Part shown: piece by piece, positions 15,182-18,831 of the stretch
Position numbering within the stretch: the stretch's first letter is position 1
Layout of the letters: each line of letters opens with the position of its first letter
Assembly: GCA_044375275.1 (NCBI GenBank)
Contig: JBILMZ010000043.1
Span: forward strand, 1-18,831
DNA: 18,831 nucleotides
Source of the DNA: SZUA-430 sp044375275
Lineage (GTDB): Bacteria > Pseudomonadota > Alphaproteobacteria > Micropepsales > Micropepsaceae
Direction: 5' to 3'
Program-made: the position numbers and the translations under genes
The notes under the pieces: generated by a model
Seen by the model: the letters and a program-made list of their open reading frames with translations, nothing else
Database searches by the model: none
What the model was told of the DNA's origin: nothing

Positions 15182-15249
15182 AACGAAACCAGTTAGATTT
15201 CGGCGACAAATGCAACATTCCGGCGCTGCACATGCGCCCTGTTCGCGAC
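15176..15249. repeat. 9-bp inverted repeat at the edge of the permease remnant
   Basis: GTCGCGAAC (15176-15184) and its exact reverse complement GTTCGCGAC (15241-15249) are separated by 56 bases. The left copy sits exactly where similarity to the permease ends and the right one just before the asd stop. A 10-base palindrome CTGGCGCCAG overlaps the right copy at 15249-15258. Possible rearrangement scar; no target-site duplication or transposase is visible. Confidence 0.4.
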
Positions 15250-15265
15250 TGGCGCCAGATGCGCC

Positions 15266-16303
15266 TCATGCAAGACGCGCTTTGGTCATCAGCTCCGCGA
15301 TCTGGACAGCATTGAGGGCCGCGCCCTTCAGGAGCTGGTCGCCAGCAAGCATCATCGCGACGGTGTGACCCGACGGATCTCCGTAATCCGGACGGAAACG
15401 GCCTGCGAGAATTTCATCCGTACCCGATGCTTCAATGGGCATGGGGAAGTGGTTTCGTGCTCGATCATCAACAATGCGCAGGCCCGGCGCGCGGGCAAGA
15501 ATTTCCTTGGCTTCATCAGGGCGCACCGGGCGTTCAAACTCGACTGAAAGGACAACCGTGTGCGCCCGGAGCACTGGAACACGCACGCATGTCAAACCAA
15601 TCCGCAGGTCGGGCAGGGACATGATCTTGCGAAGTTCGTTGGCACACTTTGTTTCCTCGCCATTGCTTCCGGACAGAACATCGACGGTGTCGTTGTGGCT
15701 GAAAACATTGAAGGCATAGGGGTGCGGCAGAACGCGAGGTGTGAAGGGCTGGCCTTGCAGATAGGCGCTCGTCGACAGCTTCAGTTCCTCCATGGCAGCC
15801 GCACCAGCGCCGGACGCCGCTTGATAGGTTGCAGCAAAGATCCGTCGAACCGGTACATGCTGATGCAACGGCCAAAGTGCCATGGCCGTGATGATGGCCG
15901 TGCAATTGGGATTGGCAATCAGTCCTGAATGACGAAACGCTGAAGACCCATTGATTTCGGGGACAACCAGCGGCGTACCCGCCTCCATGCGGAAAGCGGA
16001 CGAGTTGTCGATGATGACGGTGCGCTTGCCGGCGGTCGGCGCGAACTTGCGCGTGATGCTGCTGCCCGCGGAAAAAAGGGCAATGTCGACATCCGACAGG
16101 CTGCGCTCATCCAGGACTTCGACCGGAATGCTGGCGGCACGGAAGGGGATCTGCTCTCCCGCTGACCGGGCGGAAGCCAGCAGCTTGAACCGCGACAGCG
16201 GAAAACTCCGCTTCTCCAGACAGCCAATGATCTCGCGCCCGACGGCGCCCGTCGCGCCGACGACGGCGACTGATGGAAGGGATGGCTGTGATGAAGCGTT
16301 CAT
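15266..16303 (-). CDS. asd: Aspartate-semialdehyde dehydrogenase
   Basis: A 345-residue NADP-dependent enzyme that reduces aspartyl phosphate to aspartate semialdehyde, the branch point to lysine, diaminopimelate, threonine and methionine. Visible features are VVGATGAVGREI (14-25), FSAGSSITRKFAP (77-89), IDNSSAFRM, the catalytic cysteine C134 in IANPNCTAII, YQAASGAGAAAMEEL, and the catalytic His in CVRVPVLRAHTV (H248). The C-terminus has FPMPIEASGTDEILAGR and GDQLLKGAALNAVQIAELM. All key residues are present, so it looks functional. ATG 16303 begins where similarity starts; the frame is open further upstream to 16564 but that part has no resemblance to Asd. From memory, the PIEASG and YQAASGAGAAAMEEL segments look closer to plant, planctomycete and Bacteroidota-type enzymes than to the usual alphaproteobacterial one. 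It is flanked on both sides by gene remnants. The 221-base upstream gap (16304-16524) shows no gene. Confidence 0.9.
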   Translation of the reverse strand: MNASSQPSLPSVAVVGATGAVGREIIGCLEKRSFPLSRFKLLASARSAGEQIPFRAASIPVEVLDERSLSDVDIALFSAGSSITRKFAPTAGKRTVIIDNSSAFRMEAGTPLVVPEINGSSAFRHSGLIANPNCTAIITAMALWPLHQHVPVRRIFAATYQAASGAGAAAMEELKLSTSAYLQGQPFTPRVLPHPYAFNVFSHNDTVDVLSGSNGEETKCANELRKIMSLPDLRIGLTCVRVPVLRAHTVVLSVEFERPVRPDEAKEILARAPGLRIVDDRARNHFPMPIEASGTDEILAGRFRPDYGDPSGHTVAMMLAGDQLLKGAALNAVQIAELMTKARLA

Positions 16304-16524
16304 GGAGTTCTCGTTTCCTGTTTGCGGGCGAGAACCTGATGCAAGGGTCCCGCCGTTAACCGCGGGGCCTTGTGTGCGAAGCGCTAGTCTGATGCGCGCA
16401 AGACAAGACCGCCCCGGGTTCCGGGCGTCGTTTTCTTGGTCATGCGCTTGAGGATGCTTATCATGGTTTCGCTGATAACCTGCACGACAGGGCGTCGTCA
16501 AGCGACGGGCATCACGACGTTTGG

Positions 16525-17210
16525 TTAGCGCGCAGCGCTCGCCTGGGGGCCATTTGAGGCACACGACGTCTTCTCGTCAGCCGGAAAGACCGATCTGCCA
16601 TTGATGAATACGCCTTCCGGTTTGAGTCGCGCGAGGGTTGCAGTGGCTTCTGGCGTGCACCCGGAAACGACCTTCGTTATCCGTGCAAGACCGTGTGCCT
16701 TGCCGCCAGGGTTGATCCGTTCCGGCGAATATCCAATGAAAAATCTGCTCCACACCAAAGTCCGGATTCCCTTTCGAGATGGGGCGCGCAAAACTCCTCC
16801 GTCAGTCCAGAATACAACGTCGATTCGCAGACAAACACGGATGCGGATCGAAGGGGAGCAAGGTCAGGTCGCTTGTGTTCATCGAAGGGCGTGAGGACGC
16901 AGTCGACAAAGACTTCCGCTCCTTTCAGGTCTTGCGGATTATGAGTGAGGGTCAGGTGCGCGGCAGTGAGTTCATCCGGCGAGGTTTCGCTGGTCCAGTC
17001 TTCTCCGCGCCGAAGGGCCTGGACGCGATCAGCGTCGATGTCGAACCTGATCGTGCCGGGGAACTTTGCCGCGAAGCCAGGCGCGACCTGCAATCCGACA
17101 TACCGAAGACCCGAAATGGCAATGCGTTCGCGCAGGTCGGATTTGAATGCAGCGTTCTCACAGGCCGAGGGGGCTTGATGTCTGTCAAGCGGCCTGGATG
17201 ATTCCGGCAT
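16525..17210 (-). pseudogene. Decayed nucleotide-sugar dehydrogenase (TviB/WbpA/WbpO type)
   Basis: A broken UDP-HexNAc/UDP-sugar 6-dehydrogenase. The N-terminal NAD domain reads RIAISGLRYVGLQVAPGF, then FDIDADRVQALRRGED and LTPFDEHKRPDLAPL, the last being typical of the TviB group. After FCAPHLERESGLWCGADF the frame shifts: one T appears lost from a homopolymer (five A at 16739-16743 on the + strand), and the next frame continues FIGYSPERINPGGKAHGLA and TKVVSGCTPEATATL. This runs directly into LKPEGVFINGRSVFPAD, which matches the extreme C-terminus of the family, so the central and UDP-binding domains, including the catalytic cysteine (roughly 200 or more residues), are deleted. A smaller in-frame loss of about 12 residues precedes VCESTLYSG, and the Rossmann motif has Gly to Arg and Pro to Gln changes. 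The presumed ATG at 17210 shares a CATG with the divergent gene's start. Confidence 0.85.
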
Positions 17211-18654
17211 GAGCGAATCCGGCACAGTGGCGCAGTGGATGAGGCCAGAGAACGCAGTGCTCCTGCTCTTTGCTGCAACCCTGGCGTGGATGCCGTTCCC
17301 CTATGGCTCGAACCGGCCATGGGCCGAATTGGTGCTCGCCATTGCTCTCGGCAGCCTGCTGCTCGCGTGGTCGGGACTGGTGATGAGTGGTCTTGCCGTT
17401 CAGACACCGCTGGTCAGGCGTTTGAAATGGCCGGCCATATGCGCCGGCATTCCACTTCTTTGGGCGCTTGTGCAGTGCGTCGACCTCGCATGGCTGGAGC
17501 AAGTGTCGGGCCTGCCTCTGGCCGGCCGCGCGCACGCCGTATGGGGCCTGTCCGCGCATGCACTGGGCAAACCCGCTGGTGCCTATGTGTCTGTGGACCC
17601 GGAAGGAACACGGCAGGCCTTGGTGGCCGCGCTCGTTTCGCTCTCGGCCTTCATGCTCGCGTTCAATCTGGGAAGGGACCGCGACCGCGCAGCCTTCATC
17701 GCGGGCAGCCTGATCGTGATCGCATCGGCTTATGCACTTCTCGCCATTGTGATGCTGGAACTCAAGGTTGACCTGCAGGCCTGGGTCATGCCCGAAGCAA
17801 GGTCGGACTTCGGAAGGTTGGCTGGGCCTTTCATGAACCCCAACCATTTCGCAGCCTTCATCTCCCTTGGGGCCATCGCCGCACTGGGCGCCTTTGCGGA
17901 GCGTGTCCGGCAGTCGGTCATCTGGGATCGCGGCTCTCGCGTGACGGCACGGTCCGTCGTGCAGTCCCTGACAGGTCCCAACGCACTCCTCCTGGCCGCT
18001 GTAGTACTGCTGCTGTCAGCGCTGCTGTTGACACAGTCGCGTGCTGCAGTCGCGTCATTCGTGGTGGGCGTCCTGGCACTTTCCATCATGCTCTCGAGAG
18101 GCCGCGACCTCAGCGTGGCCGAAGCGTCGGGCCGCAGGGCAATCGTGGCACTGCTGGTTGCGGTGCTCGGATTGAGCATTGCCCTGAGTGCAGATCCATT
18201 GCTGAACCGCGTCGGAGCCTATGGCCTCAATGACACCACCCGCACGTCAATCGCCATGTCGGCGATCAAGGCCGTGCAGAGCGCTCCCTTGCAGGGGCAC
18301 GGCTTTGGCGGATTCGAACACTATTATCCGTTCTTCTCCGACGGCACCGTGGCAGGGACCGTGGACGAAGCGCACAACGACGTCCTCGAAACCCTCTCTG
18401 ACCTGGGGGTGCCTGCAGGTCTGGCTTACATGGCGGCTCCGGTGATGATCGCGTTCATGTGCTTTGGAGGCGCTGCCCGCAGACGCAGGGATCGGGTCTA
18501 TCCTGCCGTAGCGGTTGCGGCGTCGGTTTGCGCCGGGCTGCACGCCTTGGCCGATTTCAGCCTTCAGGTCCCTGCTGTGGCTGTCAGCTACGCGGTACTG
18601 ATGGGGATTGGAGCTGCACAGTCGTGGCGCACCAACATGGATATGGTGCGCTGA
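17209..18654 (+). CDS. O-antigen ligase/polymerase family membrane protein (Wzy_C-like)
   Basis: A 481-residue inner-membrane protein with about eleven to twelve hydrophobic helices, of the O-antigen ligase (PF04932) superfamily that includes WaaL ligases and some Wzy polymerases. Family signatures are GPFMNPNHFAAF (206-217), LLLTQSRAA with R278 at the end of a helix, a large periplasmic loop, and VDEAHNDVLETLSDLGVPAG (385-404), where H389 of the AHND motif is the conserved residue implicated in undecaprenyl-PP-glycan transfer. It probably attaches or polymerises a surface glycan in the periplasm. ATG 17209 has only a weak GGATG upstream; an in-frame ATG at 17239 has no better site. The upstream DNA is the divergent dehydrogenase pseudogene, and a 60-base gap separates it from fabD. 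Ligase and polymerase roles cannot be separated by sequence. Confidence 0.85.
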   Translation: MSESGTVAQWMRPENAVLLLFAATLAWMPFPYGSNRPWAELVLAIALGSLLLAWSGLVMSGLAVQTPLVRRLKWPAICAGIPLLWALVQCVDLAWLEQVSGLPLAGRAHAVWGLSAHALGKPAGAYVSVDPEGTRQALVAALVSLSAFMLAFNLGRDRDRAAFIAGSLIVIASAYALLAIVMLELKVDLQAWVMPEARSDFGRLAGPFMNPNHFAAFISLGAIAALGAFAERVRQSVIWDRGSRVTARSVVQSLTGPNALLLAAVVLLLSALLLTQSRAAVASFVVGVLALSIMLSRGRDLSVAEASGRRAIVALLVAVLGLSIALSADPLLNRVGAYGLNDTTRTSIAMSAIKAVQSAPLQGHGFGGFEHYYPFFSDGTVAGTVDEAHNDVLETLSDLGVPAGLAYMAAPVMIAFMCFGGAARRRRDRVYPAVAVAASVCAGLHALADFSLQVPAVAVSYAVLMGIGAAQSWRTNMDMVR

Positions 18655-18714
18655 GCTTGACTCTGGCTCGCGCAGGCGCTCTCAGTCGCGCCACTGCTCT
18701 TCCAAGAGGTGAAA

Positions 18715-18831
18715 ATGAGCCGCGCACTGACTTTTCCAGGCCAGGGTAGCCAGGCCGTGGGAATGGGCCAATCATTGTCCGAGGCCTTTTCCGTCGCTAG
18801 GGAACTGTTCCAGGAAGTGGACGACGCGCTT
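18715..18831 (+). CDS. fabD: Malonyl-CoA:ACP transacylase, N-terminus (partial)
   Basis: The first 39 codons of a gene cut by the right window edge. The sequence MSRALTFPGQGSQAVGMGQS holds the hallmark FPGQGSQ motif of FabD, whose Gln belongs to the oxyanion hole of the malonyl transfer site. FabD loads malonate onto acyl carrier protein for fatty acid synthesis. ATG 18715 is preceded by GAGGTG at 18706-18711, a good Shine-Dalgarno. The catalytic GHSLG region lies outside the window. It begins 60 bases after the membrane glycan gene on the same strand; a TTGACT at 18658-18663 could be a -35 element for its own promoter, but no matching -10 is evident. Confidence 0.9.
   Translation, partial: MSRALTFPGQGSQAVGMGQSLSEAFSVARELFQEVDDAL

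Noticed and set aside
16346..16369. Hairpin in the asd leader considered as a terminator or attenuator
   Set aside because: In the transcribed (minus) direction the stem has a C-A mismatch and no T run follows; no leader peptide with lysine or threonine codons is evident.
16427..16483. TTGACG-like -35 upstream of asd
   Set aside because: The sequence 17 bases downstream (ttatca) is a poor -10 match, so I did not list a promoter.

Overview
This is a GC-rich window (my impression is about 60% G+C) from a Gram-negative bacterium, most likely an alphaproteobacterium of the Hyphomonadaceae/Caulobacterales type. The grounds are the style of the outer-membrane receptor, a Tat-exported PhoD phosphatase, tightly overlapping ATGA gene junctions and overall codon use. 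The lineage is an inference and no ribosomal marker is present.

Positions 1-6725 (+ strand) hold a surface-polysaccharide operon: the C-terminal end of a Wzx-like flippase (cut by the window edge), a Wzy-like polymerase, two GT4 glycosyltransferases, a PglC-type phosphoglycosyl transferase, a PglD-type acetyltransferase and a PglE-type PLP aminotransferase. Junctions overlap or are only 1-3 bases apart, and a strong intrinsic terminator closes the operon at 6681-6725. The PglC/D/E trio suggests that the repeat unit is started with a bacillosamine-type sugar (di-N-acetyl-bacillosamine) on undecaprenyl phosphate. The matching dehydratase (PglF) is not in the window. A galE-type epimerase follows on the - strand.

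Positions 7733-9395 hold the most unusual gene, an exported 405-residue low-complexity protein. It has seven 36-residue repeats made of Pro/Gly triads alternating with Trp/Arg/Asp linkers, then a short RWRDRDH array, then a 95-residue tail in which about 40% of residues are Trp, Tyr or His. I recognise no family for it. It has its own terminator, and a UUCG-loop terminator serves the opposing gene.

Positions 9396-13902 look like a phosphorus-acquisition pair: a TonB-dependent receptor (- strand) divergent from a PhoD-type alkaline phosphatase (+ strand). The 388-base intergenic region contains three PhoB-like half-sites spaced exactly 11 bases apart and oriented toward the receptor.

Positions 13906-17210 (- strand) are a rearranged stretch: an intact UDP-glucuronate 4-epimerase-like gene, the C-terminal stub of a MacB/FtsX-type ABC permease, an intact aspartate-semialdehyde dehydrogenase of a less usual subtype, and a decayed nucleotide-sugar dehydrogenase (point frameshift plus a large internal deletion). 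None of the three damaged or unusual genes matches its neighbours, which suggests insertion and deletion events.

The window ends with an O-antigen ligase/polymerase-family membrane protein (+) and the first 39 codons of fabD. Together the locus serves the cell surface: polysaccharide building and polymerisation, sugar-nucleotide interconversion, an odd secreted protein, and phosphate scavenging at the envelope.
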